64,000 nt of DNA from NCBI GenBank assembly GCA_023715185.1, contig JAMCAN010000001.1:434001-498000 (forward strand). Reading direction: 5' to 3'. Positions 35,123 to 44,143 of this stretch are shown one piece after another. Numbering within the stretch: position 1 is the first letter of the stretch; each line of letters opens with the position of its first letter. The position numbers and the translations under genes are program-made. The DNA comes from Planococcus sp. MER TA 32b (GTDB lineage Bacteria > Bacillota > Bacilli > Bacillales_A > Planococcaceae). A model generated the notes under the pieces. That model was given only the letters and a program-made list of their open reading frames with translations, was not told where the DNA came from and did not search any database.

Positions 35123-36568
35123 ATGGACAGCAAGGATTTCAAAGATTATAAAATAAGTGAACCGATTTTAAAGGCACTCGAGGGGCTTGGTTATAAAGAG
35201 CCTACAGAAGTGCAGGAAAAAGTGATACCTGTTGCATTGCGGAAAACGGATATCGCTGTAAAGTCACAGACTGGGAGCGGTAAAACCGCCGCATTCGGCA
35301 TACCGATCTGTGAAATGGTCGAATGGAAAGAAAACAAACCACAGGCGTTGATTCTGACACCTACCCGCGAACTGGCGGATCAGGTCAAAGAAGACATCAC
35401 CAATATCGGCCGTTTCAAACGCATCAAAGCGGCAGCAGTCTACGGCAAGCAGCCATTTGCCTATCAGCAGGCCGAATTGAAGCAAAAATGCCATGTGGTT
35501 GTAGGTACGCCTGGACGGGTGCTCGACCACATCGAGCGCGGTACGCTGAAACTCGACCGCATCGAATTTCTGGTGCTGGATGAAGCGGATGAAATGCTCA
35601 ATATGGGCTTTATTGAACAGGTGGAAGCCATCATCAATAAAGTGCCGAAACAGCGAATGACCATGCTGTTTTCTGCGACATTGCCTGAAAACGTGGAAAA
35701 ACTGCAGCAAAAATATATGGATCAGCCCGAACATATTGAGATTGCTTCAACTGAAACACTGAAAAACCAGATTGAACATTATATGATCCGCGTTGCGGAA
35801 AAGCAGAAATTCGCTTTATTGCATGATGTGACAATCGTTGAAAATCCGGACAGCTGCATCATTTTCTGCCGGACGAAAGATAATGTGGATTTCGTAATGG
35901 AACAGCTTGAAAAGCATTATTATACCTGCGATAAACTGCATGGCGGCATGGTGCAGGAAGACCGCTTCGCTGTGATGAATGATTTCAAGCGCGGAGAATT
36001 CCGTTATCTGGTCGCGACAGATGTAGCGGCAAGAGGCATCGACATCGACAGCATTACGCATGTCATCAACTATGACATACCGTTAGAGAAAGAAAGCTAT
36101 GTCCATCGGGCCGGCCGCACAGGCCGCGCCGGGAAAACGGGTAAAGCGATCAGCTTTGTAACGCCGCATGAAGATAAGTTCCTGGCTGAAATCGAGGACT
36201 ATATCGGATTTGAAATTCCGGAAGAAACGGCCCCTTCAACAGGGGAAGTGCGTGCAGCGGAAGAGGCTTTCACTGAAAAGCTTGAAAGCCGTCCACAGCT
36301 TAAACGCAATAAGAACGAACAGGTAAACAAGGATATCATGAAGCTCTATTTCAATGGCGGCAAAAAGAAGAAATTGCGCGCTTTTGATTTTGTCGGAACG
36401 CTGACAAGCATACAGGGTGTTACAGCTGAAGACATCGGCATTATCAAAATCCAGGATACGGTGACGTATATCGATATCCTGAACGGCAAAGGCCCGATGG
36501 TCTTGAAGGAAATGAAAAATAAGACCATCAAAGGAAAAACACTGAAAGTGCATAAAGCGAAGAAATAA
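35123..36568 (+). CDS. dbpA: DEAD-box RNA helicase, DbpA/YxiN type
   Basis: Protein of 481 aa. Helicase core: Q motif region ([16 protein letters not shown]), motif [56 protein letters not shown] and [13 protein letters not shown]. The C-terminal 75 residues ([20 protein letters not shown]...[17 protein letters not shown]) are the DbpA RNA-binding domain that recognises hairpin 92 of 23S rRNA, pointing to 50S subunit assembly. The frame is open further upstream, but AAGGAG at 35109-35114 supports ATG 35123, giving [12 protein letters not shown]. Confidence 0.93.
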   Translation: MDSKDFKDYKISEPILKALEGLGYKEPTEVQEKVIPVALRKTDIAVKSQTGSGKTAAFGIPICEMVEWKENKPQALILTPTRELADQVKEDITNIGRFKRIKAAAVYGKQPFAYQQAELKQKCHVVVGTPGRVLDHIERGTLKLDRIEFLVLDEADEMLNMGFIEQVEAIINKVPKQRMTMLFSATLPENVEKLQQKYMDQPEHIEIASTETLKNQIEHYMIRVAEKQKFALLHDVTIVENPDSCIIFCRTKDNVDFVMEQLEKHYYTCDKLHGGMVQEDRFAVMNDFKRGEFRYLVATDVAARGIDIDSITHVINYDIPLEKESYVHRAGRTGRAGKTGKAISFVTPHEDKFLAEIEDYIGFEIPEETAPSTGEVRAAEEAFTEKLESRPQLKRNKNEQVNKDIMKLYFNGGKKKKLRAFDFVGTLTSIQGVTAEDIGIIKIQDTVTYIDILNGKGPMVLKEMKNKTIKGKTLKVHKAKK

Positions 36569-36575
36569 AAATAAG

Positions 36576-36604
36576 GAAACCGTCTCTTTGAGGCGGTTTT
36601 TTTG
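36576..36604 (+). terminator. Terminator after dbpA
   Basis: AAACCGTCTC pairs with GAGGCGGTTT around three nt, then a T run. Confidence 0.85.
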
Positions 36605-36664
36605 TATATAAAATCCTATTTGGCATTGCCTGTTGATTTTTGAATCCCTCATACGTTTTCTGGT

Positions 36665-36690
36665 GTTACTTCTTATATGAATTAGGGTAG
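36665..36690 (+). promoter_or_regulatory. Possible weak sigma-B-like promoter upstream of the crt operon
   Basis: GTTACT, 14-nt spacer, GGGTAG, but 155 nt before the first ATG and only 3 of 6 in the -35. The S. aureus crt operon is sigma-B dependent, which is the reason to record it. A TATAAT also lies about 45 nt before the ATG without a good -35. Confidence 0.25.
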
Positions 36691-36845
36691 ACCTATAATA
36701 TATTTCCAATTAAAAAATCTGTTAAAAAACTCGGCTGAATTTTGAGTCGATTTTTGAAAGCTTAAAATTAGTTTTCTTAAAACGCTTGTTGTATAATTTT
36801 TATATAAATAATGTATAACTAAAGAACCAAAAATGGGGTAATCAT

Positions 36846-38372
36846 ATGGAGAAGAGAATTATTATTATTGGCGCTGGTCCGGGAGGTCTGGCAGCGGGCA
36901 TGCTGATGGCGGCCAAAGGCTATAAAGTGGATATATATGAAAAAAACGAACGCGTCGGAGGGCGTAATGCGGCTTTAAAACTCGGAGATTTCACTTTCGA
37001 TACCGGACCGACTTTTTTAAGCATGCTGCATATTGTGGAAGAACTGTTCGAGGCTGCCGGCCGGAAACTTGCCGATTATATGGAACCTGTCGAATTGGAT
37101 CCGATGTATGAGCTGATTTTTGAGGATCAAAAATTAATCATGACGCGCAATGCGAAAGAGATGAAAGCTAAAATCGACAAAGATTTTGAAGGCGGCGGGG
37201 AAGGGTATGAGCGTTTCATGAAGGAGACGGGCCGCAAATTGGAAGCATTGTCACCGATCCTGCAGACGAGGATGGATAAGTTTTCACACATGATCCAGCC
37301 TAAAGTGCTTAAAGCATTGCCGGAATTGGAAGTGAACAAAAGCCTTTATGACGTGCTTTCCCGTTATTTCAAAGATGAACGGCTAAAGCTCGCTTTTGCT
37401 TTCCAGTCCAAATATCTGGGGATGTCACCGTGGGAATGTCCAGGTGCTTTTACAATCTTATCTTATATGGAGCACGCTTACGGAATCTATCATCCGATCG
37501 GCGGCGTCAATCAGCTTTCTGAATCGATGGCGAAAGTGATCCGCGAACTTGGCGGCACAATCCATACAGGCAAAGGCGTGAAAAAATTATGGCTTGAAGG
37601 CCGTACGGTCAAAGGCGTCGATCTTGAGGATGGAAGCCGTGAAGCCGCTGATGAAGTCATCATTAACGGAGATTTTGCGCATGTCATGACAAACCTTGTC
37701 GAACCTGGGGTTTTGAAGAAATATACCCCTGAAAAGCTGGAGAAGAAAAAATACTCCTGCTCCACTTTCATGATTTATTTGGGATTGGATAAAAAGTTTG
37801 ATCTTTCCCATCATACAATTGTCTTTGCCAAGGATTACAAGAAAAATGTGGAAGAGATTACGGATTCGAAGCTGTTATCGGCGGATCCTTCTATATATAT
37901 CCAGAATGCGAGTGTTACCGATCCGACACTTGCGCCTGAAGGGAAATCAGCACTTTACATATTGGCGCCGGTCCCGAATAATTTCAGTGATATCGGCTGG
38001 GACAATGAACAGCAGGAATTCAGGGAGCTTGTCTTGAATATTATTGAAGAGAAAACGGAATTCAAAAATCTGCGCGATCATATCGAAGTGGAAAAAGTGT
38101 TGACGCCGTTTGGCTGGGAACAGGATTATTCCGTTTACAAAGGAGCAACCTTCAATCTGGGGCATCAATTGTCGCAGATGATGATCTTCCGTCCGCACAA
38201 TGAATTCGAAGAACTTAAGCAATGCTGGCTGGTGGGCGGCGGAACACATCCGGGAAGCGGCTTGCCGACCATACTGGAATCCGCCCGCATCACCGCTAAC
38301 GGTATATTGAAAAAGGATGGAAACGGCGGAATTCCGATCCTTCCATTGCCCGCACTGGAGGGATTTGCATGA
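36846..38372 (+). CDS. CrtI/CrtN-family carotenoid desaturase or oxidase (paralogue 1)
   Basis: Protein of 508 aa. N-terminal FAD-binding IIIIGAGPGGLAAGMLMAAKG, then GGRNAALKLGDFTFDTGPTF and a C-terminal VGGGTHPGSGLPTILESARI, all of the phytoene desaturase superfamily. It differs from the clear CrtN next to it in lacking GGRMN and the GPTIVLLP motif. In related C30 pathways a third CrtN-like enzyme (sometimes called CrtNc) acts on terminal groups, which is a possible role; a second desaturase is equally open. First gene of a translationally coupled operon (ATGA overlap with crtN). GGGG precedes the ATG. Confidence 0.8.
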   Translation: MEKRIIIIGAGPGGLAAGMLMAAKGYKVDIYEKNERVGGRNAALKLGDFTFDTGPTFLSMLHIVEELFEAAGRKLADYMEPVELDPMYELIFEDQKLIMTRNAKEMKAKIDKDFEGGGEGYERFMKETGRKLEALSPILQTRMDKFSHMIQPKVLKALPELEVNKSLYDVLSRYFKDERLKLAFAFQSKYLGMSPWECPGAFTILSYMEHAYGIYHPIGGVNQLSESMAKVIRELGGTIHTGKGVKKLWLEGRTVKGVDLEDGSREAADEVIINGDFAHVMTNLVEPGVLKKYTPEKLEKKKYSCSTFMIYLGLDKKFDLSHHTIVFAKDYKKNVEEITDSKLLSADPSIYIQNASVTDPTLAPEGKSALYILAPVPNNFSDIGWDNEQQEFRELVLNIIEEKTEFKNLRDHIEVEKVLTPFGWEQDYSVYKGATFNLGHQLSQMMIFRPHNEFEELKQCWLVGGGTHPGSGLPTILESARITANGILKKDGNGGIPILPLPALEGFA

Positions 38373-39838
38373 AAATCGCAATAATCGGCGGCGGCATCGG
38401 CGGCATGATGGGGGCATTATATTTAAACAGGCAAGGCCATGAAGTGACGATTCTTGAGAAAGAAAACCGACTAGGAGGCCGCATGAACTTCGTTGAGCGT
38501 AACGGGTTTAAAATCGATGAAGGGCCGACAATCGTTTTATTGCCTGAGATGTTCCAGGAACTATTGGAAGAAGCGGGAATTTCAAAAGAGAGATATGAGT
38601 TATTGCTGTGCGATCCGCTGTATACCATTCGTTTCAATGATGGAAAAGTATATACGAAATATCCCGACAGCAAACGGCAGATTGAAGAAGTGGCGAAGGT
38701 GTTCCCGGGACAGGAAGAAGGCTTCAAACGTTTTATGGAAGAAGGGCGTGCTCGGTTTGCCATCGGTAAATCCGCTTTTCTTGAACATTCTTTCGTCGAT
38801 AAAAAAACTTTCTTCACTCCAGGAAATGTAAAGAATTTATTGGCATTGAAACCCCAGCTGTCCATTAAACAATTGATGGCGCGCTATTTTACAGATGAGC
38901 GGCTTCAATTGGCATATACGCTGCAGTCGCTCTATATCGGTGGAGATCCGTACAGTGCTCCCGGCATGTATTCACTCGTGTCTTTCAGTGAACATGAGCA
39001 CGGCGTCCATTATTTGAAGGGCGGTTATGCGAGCATCGTGCCGCTGCTTGAAGAAGAATTGTTGAGCCTTCCGAATGTCTCTGTCAGAAAAGGGCAAAAG
39101 GTGAAACAGATTCTTGTGGAAAATGGAAAAGCAACCGGCGTGGAATTGGAATCGGGCAGAGAAGATTTTGACGCCGTGGTATATAACGGTGACTTTCCGA
39201 CAGTATCCCGCTTATTGCCGGAGCGGAAAAAGAAGAAGTTTGTTCCATCTTCAGCCTGTGTATTGCTGTATTTTGGTCTGAATCAAGTCTATGATGAAGT
39301 AAATGTACATCAATTCTTTATTGGAAATGATTATGCGAAGCACATGAAAGACGTGTTTACCGACAAGCAAAAACCTGAAGATCCCGCGTTTTATACATTC
39401 CATCCATCAAAAATCGATGATTCTTTAGCTCCTGAAGGAAAAGGGGTGCTTTATACACTGATTCCTGTTCCTTCAGGTTCGGAAGTCGATTGGGCGAATG
39501 AAAAAGAGTGGATCGACGGAGTGATCGACAGAATGGAAGAATTGTCATTCCCGGGATTGAGAGACGCTATCGAGTGGATGGAAGTAAGGACTCCAACGGA
39601 TGCTGAAACATTTGGATTGTTCCGGGGAGGAAGTTTCGGGATTGGTCCGACTCTGATGCAATCAGGCGTTTTCCGTCCGCAAGTCAAACCTTTCAATACA
39701 GAAGGTCTTTACGCAGTCGGAGCTTCCGTCCATCCTGGCGGCGGTATTCCGATCGTGATGCAAGGTGCAAAGTTGCTTGCCGAGCAGATTGAACGAGATT
39801 CCTTAAGTGAGAGGAGAGGTTCTAATGGAATTAAATAA
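38369..39838 (+). CDS. crtN: 4,4'-diapophytoene desaturase
   Basis: Protein of 489 aa. It introduces double bases-pair-like conjugation, that is, successive C=C bonds, into 4,4'-diapophytoene to give diaponeurosporene or diapolycopene. It resembles S. aureus CrtN across its length: MKIAIIGGGIGG, GHEVTILEKENRLGGRMN, GPTIVLLPEMF, LQSLYIGGDP, HYLKGGY, SFGIGPTLMQS and VHPGGGIPIV. It is a peripheral membrane flavoprotein. It overlaps the upstream paralogue by 4 nt and the downstream crtM by 14 nt, as in the crtM-crtN pair of staphylococci. Confidence 0.85.
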   Translation: MKIAIIGGGIGGMMGALYLNRQGHEVTILEKENRLGGRMNFVERNGFKIDEGPTIVLLPEMFQELLEEAGISKERYELLLCDPLYTIRFNDGKVYTKYPDSKRQIEEVAKVFPGQEEGFKRFMEEGRARFAIGKSAFLEHSFVDKKTFFTPGNVKNLLALKPQLSIKQLMARYFTDERLQLAYTLQSLYIGGDPYSAPGMYSLVSFSEHEHGVHYLKGGYASIVPLLEEELLSLPNVSVRKGQKVKQILVENGKATGVELESGREDFDAVVYNGDFPTVSRLLPERKKKKFVPSSACVLLYFGLNQVYDEVNVHQFFIGNDYAKHMKDVFTDKQKPEDPAFYTFHPSKIDDSLAPEGKGVLYTLIPVPSGSEVDWANEKEWIDGVIDRMEELSFPGLRDAIEWMEVRTPTDAETFGLFRGGSFGIGPTLMQSGVFRPQVKPFNTEGLYAVGASVHPGGGIPIVMQGAKLLAEQIERDSLSERRGSNGIK

Positions 39839-40655
39839 AGCCTATCGTTTTTGCGAAGAAGTTATTGCAGCCAATTCCAAAAGTTTCTACAAAAGTTTTT
39901 CGATGCTTCCAAAGGAAAAAAGAAAAGCCGTATGGGCTATTTACGCTTTTTGCCGGACGGTGGATGATATTGTGGACGAAGGTGCGGATCCCGTCCGTGA
40001 ATTATCTCTCTTCAAACAGGAGTTCAATGATTTTCTGGCAGGCAATTTTGACGGTGAAAATCCGATGTGGGTGGCGCTTTCCGATGTCTTCAGGAATTAT
40101 GATATGGACGATGAAGCTTATGCCAGCATGATTGCGGGCCAGGAAATGGATCTGCTGATGAAACCCTATAAGACGGTGGATGACGTACTGGATTACAGTT
40201 ATCATGTAGCGAGTTCTGTCGGCCTGATGCTGTTGCCGGTGCTTGCTCCGGGCAAAACGGAAATTCTGAAAGAAGGGGCGATTGCCCTCGGCTACGCCAT
40301 GCAAATCACCAATATTCTTCGGGATATTGATGAAGATCTTGGTTTGGGCCGGGTCTATTTGCCTTCGGATTTGATGGCGAAATACAATTTGAATGAAGAG
40401 GATCTCCGCAGGAAAACTGTAACTCCCGCTTTTGTTTCAGTATGGGAAGAGATGGCCACCGAAGCGGAGTATTATTACCAGAAAGCATTTGAAACCATAA
40501 ACGAGTATCCGGTCAGTTCAAGAATTCCGGTGAAAGGCGCCGGATTGGTGTACCGCGAAATCCTGACCACCATCAGGAAGAAAGATTATAACGTTTTCGG
40601 CCAAAAGCACTTTGTGCCCGATCAATCCAAGCAGCAGATTCTGGCTTGTCTATAA
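39825..40655 (+). CDS. crtM: 4,4'-diapophytoene (dehydrosqualene) synthase
   Basis: Protein of 276 aa. It condenses two farnesyl diphosphates to the C30 carotenoid precursor. The squalene/phytoene synthase signatures are present: SKSFYKSFSMLPKEKRKAVW, the first Asp-rich motif VDDIVDE, and the second in NILRDIDEDLGLGRVYLP. No membrane anchor. The longest frame starts at 39807, but GAGGAGAGG (39811-39819) supports ATG 39825, inside the end of crtN. It commits the cell to C30 rather than C40 pigments. Confidence 0.93.
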   Translation: MELNKAYRFCEEVIAANSKSFYKSFSMLPKEKRKAVWAIYAFCRTVDDIVDEGADPVRELSLFKQEFNDFLAGNFDGENPMWVALSDVFRNYDMDDEAYASMIAGQEMDLLMKPYKTVDDVLDYSYHVASSVGLMLLPVLAPGKTEILKEGAIALGYAMQITNILRDIDEDLGLGRVYLPSDLMAKYNLNEEDLRRKTVTPAFVSVWEEMATEAEYYYQKAFETINEYPVSSRIPVKGAGLVYREILTTIRKKDYNVFGQKHFVPDQSKQQILACL

Positions 40656-40656
40656 G

Positions 40657-40796
40657 AAGAAAAGCGCAAGCGCCCGTTTAGCTCTGTGCTCCTGCATCGC
40701 TGCGCTAGCTTCGTCGCAAAGTCTTGACCTCGCAGGCGTCGGTCAAGACTTGGCCGCTGGAGTCTGGACAAAGAAAAGCGCAAGCGCCCGTTTAGC
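40657..40796. repeat. Dispersed GC-rich intergenic repeat with flanking 26-bp direct repeats
   Basis: Two identical 26-bp copies (core AAAGCGCAAGCGCCCG) lie at 40657-40682 and 40771-40796. Between them are GCATCGCTGCGCTAGCTTCG and a 9-bp inverted repeat (GTCTTGACC 40721 / GGTCAAGAC 40741). The GCATCGCT-CGCTAGCTTCGTCGC core recurs inverted at 57443-57570, and a shortened relative lies near 46950. The 'AAAAGCG-AGGCGCC' type of intergenic element is familiar in Bacillaceae genomes. Confidence 0.85.
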
Positions 40797-40810
40797 CCCC
40801 ACACGAAGAA

Positions 40811-40842
40811 AAAGATATGCCCGCTTGGGACATATCTTTTTT
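40811..40842. terminator. Bidirectional terminator between the two crt operons
   Basis: AAAGATATG-CCC pairs with GGG-A-CATATCTTT around GCTT, with T runs on both strands, between the convergent crtM and crtP ends. Confidence 0.85.
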
Positions 40843-40877
40843 ATTTTTGTCTTTTTTATCCTGAAAACATTTTTTCG

Positions 40878-42359
40878 TCAAAAGAGATCAAACTTCTTCA
40901 AAATACGTTTGGCAACATTATGTCCGCTCATCGTAACCATCGGAGATCCTCCGCCTGGGTGGGTGCTGCCGCCAACAAAGTACAGGTTTTTAATATCGGG
41001 GCTGGCATTTGCCGGACGCAGAAACGCATCTTTTTTCCGGTGTGACGAGGGGCCGTATAACGCACCGCGAAAAGCATTGAAGTTTTCAGCTATAAAAGAA
41101 GGAGTGAAAATTTTTTCTTCTGTAAGATGGCTTCGGATATCGAGTCCATATGTCTCCAGAAAATCGTATATCCTGTCTTTATAGGTTTCCGCGTTAATCT
41201 GTAGTTTGCCATCCGGAGTAAGCGCAGGTGCATTGACAAGGATGAACAGGTTGTCTCCATCAGGCGATACGGAGGGATCGGTTGCCGATGAATTGCTGAT
41301 ATAGACGGTTGGCTCTTCGGAATAGCTCTTTTTTTCAAAGAGCTCATCAAATTCTTTCGGGTAATCTCCGGAGAAATAAACATTGTGATGCTTCAGTCCA
41401 GGCAACCGTGTATTCAAACCAGCCAGTATCACAAACGCGGAAATGGAAGGCTCGAAGGATTCGCTCTTATCATTGCTGAATGATGGCCGTTCACTTTCAG
41501 CGGTCAGTTGAGGGAAGGCCGTCAACAGATCGCCGTTCAAAATGACCGCGTCCGCCTGGGATAATGTGCCGTCTTCCAGCTCTACCCCTGTCGCTTTACT
41601 GTCTTTAACAATTATTCTTTTGACAGGCGCCCCGGAATAGAGACGTGCGCCTCTTTTTTTAGCGACAGCGGCAAACCCTTCCGCTATGCGAGTGTTTCCG
41701 CCTTTAGCGTAATACACCCCGCCGACCAATTCCAAGTATGCGATCATTGAAAAAGTGGCTGGCGCTTTATAGGGAGATGAGCCGATATAGGTGGCGTAAC
41801 GGCCAAATGCCTGGAGCAACATCGGATCTTTGAAATACCTCTTGTAGAAATGGTCCATCGTTTCGACCGGCCGTACCTGCAGCAATGCTCTGCCCAGTGA
41901 AGGAGACAAATAATCACGCCATGACTGGAAAGTGGAAGGGAAGAAATAGCGTTCCGCCAAATTATAGATCCGGCTGATTTCAGTCAGAAAACGCGTATAG
42001 TTCTTCGCGTCGTCCGGAGCAATTCGGTTCAATTCCGCCTGCATGATGTCCGTATCGGAAGAAAAGTCAAGGTGCCGGCTGTCGGGAAAATGGTTTCGGG
42101 TATGTGCAGTCAAAGGGGCCAAATCGAAATAATCGGAAGCGGCTTCACCGGTCTGTTCGATAACCGCGTTAAAAACTTCCGGCATGGTGATCGTATTTGG
42201 CCCGAAATCAAATGAATGGGTGCCCAGCTGGACCGGCATCAGCTTACCGCCGAAATGATCATTTTTTTCATATAACTCAACTTCCATCCCCGCGTTCGCA
42301 AGAGTCACCGCTGCGGACAGTCCGCCGAGACCGCCGCCGATGATGATAGTTTTGCTCAT
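40878..42359 (-). CDS. crtP: CrtP-like diapocarotenoid oxidase
   Basis: Protein of 493 aa. It is the closest of the three paralogues to S. aureus CrtP (diaponeurosporene oxidase): TIIIGGGLGGLSAA, GGKLMPVQLGTHSFDFGPN, YVGGSTHPGGGSPMVTMSGH-like C-terminus (FVGGSTHPGGGSPMVTMSG) and the FRGALYGPSSHRKKDAF segment. CrtP oxidises a terminal methyl to an aldehyde. Start ATG 42359 behind CAGGAA; the longer frame lacks a ribosome site. Its ATG overlaps the crtQ stop (ATGA), so it is last in the crtOQP operon. Confidence 0.83.
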   Translation of the reverse strand: MSKTIIIGGGLGGLSAAVTLANAGMEVELYEKNDHFGGKLMPVQLGTHSFDFGPNTITMPEVFNAVIEQTGEAASDYFDLAPLTAHTRNHFPDSRHLDFSSDTDIMQAELNRIAPDDAKNYTRFLTEISRIYNLAERYFFPSTFQSWRDYLSPSLGRALLQVRPVETMDHFYKRYFKDPMLLQAFGRYATYIGSSPYKAPATFSMIAYLELVGGVYYAKGGNTRIAEGFAAVAKKRGARLYSGAPVKRIIVKDSKATGVELEDGTLSQADAVILNGDLLTAFPQLTAESERPSFSNDKSESFEPSISAFVILAGLNTRLPGLKHHNVYFSGDYPKEFDELFEKKSYSEEPTVYISNSSATDPSVSPDGDNLFILVNAPALTPDGKLQINAETYKDRIYDFLETYGLDIRSHLTEEKIFTPSFIAENFNAFRGALYGPSSHRKKDAFLRPANASPDIKNLYFVGGSTHPGGGSPMVTMSGHNVAKRILKKFDLF

Positions 42360-43462
42360 AAATAATTCCTGCCTTTCCATGAGTAAGATTGCTTGCTGCG
42401 GGATTTTTGCATCGCGTGGAGGAGCACGGCAATCATCGCGCCGGCCTGAAGAGGCACCAGGAATGCCAATAAAGGATTCTGGCGAGTCCTGATCATTACA
42501 TATAACTGCTGCAGAAATACGAGAACATAAGGCAAAAAGAACAGCGGCTCGAGCATGAAAATGCCGATGACAGCCAAAACTAGAGGGAATGAATAAAAGG
42601 ATACATAAAATAAAGTGAGTAAAATTGCCATCACTGGCGAGCGTCCAATCCCTGTATAACTATTTTTTAAAAAGCCTTCCCAGACTTCCTTATTGGTGTC
42701 GTACATTTTACTGCTGACGGACTCCGTAATATTGGCCAGCAGCATGCGATGGCCGCCTTTTTTTATTTCCCGGGAAATGTGGACATCTTCCACCAGGGAG
42801 TTTTGAACCGAACGATGGCCGCCGATCTCGTCATAAGTTCTTCTGTCAAAAAGCATCCATGCGCCGTGCGCTGCTGTCGCTGCAGGAAATGAGGCATAAT
42901 TCGCCAATCCCAGCGGCAAATGGAAGAAGACAACGAAATGCTGCATCGGAACAAGCAATTTACTTAAAAATGGCGCGACTTCGAAGGCGGGAAAACCTGA
43001 CAGCGATTTCGCTTTTTTTTGCTGCATCAGTGCAATCGACTGTTCAAAAGCTTCCGGTTTGAAATTGATATCTGCATCCACAAACATTAACAGTTCGCCG
43101 GCAGCCGCTTTTTGAAGCTGGTGGCATGCATGGACTTTCCCCACCCAGCCCGCTGGCAGTTCGACTCCCTGCAAAAGCGTAAAACGGCTGTCGCCACTGG
43201 TCGCTGCCTCAAGCAATTGCTGCGTCCGGTCGGTGGATTGGTCGTTCAGTATGATGAATTCAATGTTCGGATATGTACTGTGTTTGAGTGAAGCAACAAG
43301 CGGTTTGACATTCCGCTCTTCATTGCGCATGGGCACCAGAACAGACAGCAAGGGATCACCGCTGACTGCCGGATTTTTGGGCAGTGGCGGCATGAAAAGA
43401 CTATTGAAGATTGTCCAGATCAGAAAAGCGGTCAGGCAAAGAATGAAAATCCAGATAAGCAT
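42356..43462 (-). CDS. crtQ: Carotenoid glycosyltransferase, CrtQ-like (GT2)
   Basis: Protein of 368 aa. Membrane-anchored family-2 glycosyltransferase: N-terminal helix, LLSVLVPMRNEERNVKPLV, ILNDQSTDRT, MFVDADINFKPEA (D-x-D metal site), SLVEDVHISREI and three C-terminal membrane segments. In staphylococci CrtQ glucosylates the diaponeurosporenoic acid. Here the acceptor may instead be a hydroxyl made by the hydratase in the same operon (inference). AAAGGAGTG overlapping the crtO stop precedes the ATG. Confidence 0.87.
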   Translation of the reverse strand: MLIWIFILCLTAFLIWTIFNSLFMPPLPKNPAVSGDPLLSVLVPMRNEERNVKPLVASLKHSTYPNIEFIILNDQSTDRTQQLLEAATSGDSRFTLLQGVELPAGWVGKVHACHQLQKAAAGELLMFVDADINFKPEAFEQSIALMQQKKAKSLSGFPAFEVAPFLSKLLVPMQHFVVFFHLPLGLANYASFPAATAAHGAWMLFDRRTYDEIGGHRSVQNSLVEDVHISREIKKGGHRMLLANITESVSSKMYDTNKEVWEGFLKNSYTGIGRSPVMAILLTLFYVSFYSFPLVLAVIGIFMLEPLFFLPYVLVFLQQLYVMIRTRQNPLLAFLVPLQAGAMIAVLLHAMQKSRSKQSYSWKGRNYL

Positions 43463-43471
43463 TGTTTTACT

Positions 43472-44143
43472 TCACTCCTTTCCCAGTAAATCATTGAACT
43501 CAGCCACGTTTTCGGCGATGGCTTCTTTTTTAAGCTCATCCAGCTGATGGGTTACAGTTTCCTGTAAAAAGGCTGTGCGCTCTTTTCTGGAAGTTCCAGC
43601 AATCTCTTCTATGGATAAAGGTGAACTCTGCTGGATCCATACTTCAGGCTTCTGTTCGTGCCGGAAAGAATAATAGAACGTGATTGGGACCACCGGCACA
43701 TCGGGATGTTTTTCAACCAGGTAACCGATTCCGGTGGAAAAAGCGAGGGGACGGATTTCCTGATGATATTCATCGCCCTGTGGAAATAACACCACCGATT
43801 TGCCTTCAGCCAACAATTTTTCGGCGTATTGCAGGGAACGGATGATGTCTTTCGGATTTTGCTTATCGATCGAAAAAGCGCCGAGATAACGGAAGAAAAT
43901 ATATTTCTTAAGGTTCTTCTCATGCATCATCATGTTGATATCGTGCTTCCAAACTGTGTGATTCAAAAAGAAAAACAGCAGTCCGTCCCACCACGAACTA
44001 TGATTTGCAATGAAGATCACCGGCTTTTCGGGAATCTTTTGGATATCGCGTCCCAATAGATGGGAAAACGATCTGCGAAGCAAAGGCAAAAGGTAGACTG
44101 CGAATCCTTTTTCAAATAAACGGCTTTTTTTCGCTGCTATCAT
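43472..44143 (-). CDS. Carotenoid glucoside acyltransferase (PlsC-like)
   Basis: Protein of 223 aa. It has the lysophospholipid acyltransferase fold motifs FIANHSSWWDGLL (HX4D), KYIFFRYLGAFSIDKQNP, VVLFPQGDEY (EG-like block with Gln-Gly) and VPVVPITFYY. In C30 pathways a terminal acyltransferase esterifies the sugar with a fatty acid; S. aureus CrtO does this with an unrelated membrane fold, so the symbol crtO is not given. Start ATG 44143 behind AAGGAGG, overlapping the hydratase stop by 4 nt. Confidence 0.8.
   Translation of the reverse strand: MIAAKKSRLFEKGFAVYLLPLLRRSFSHLLGRDIQKIPEKPVIFIANHSSWWDGLLFFFLNHTVWKHDINMMMHEKNLKKYIFFRYLGAFSIDKQNPKDIIRSLQYAEKLLAEGKSVVLFPQGDEYHQEIRPLAFSTGIGYLVEKHPDVPVVPITFYYSFRHEQKPEVWIQQSSPLSIEEIAGTSRKERTAFLQETVTHQLDELKKEAIAENVAEFNDLLGKE

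Noticed and set aside
36775-36800. AAAACGCTTG near the crt promoter as a cre site
   Set aside because: Fails the right half of the cre consensus at several positions.
40612-41184. 190-codon plus-strand frame across the crt convergence
   Set aside because: It starts inside crtM, crosses the repeat element and the terminator, and runs antisense to crtP; no ribosome site or family match.
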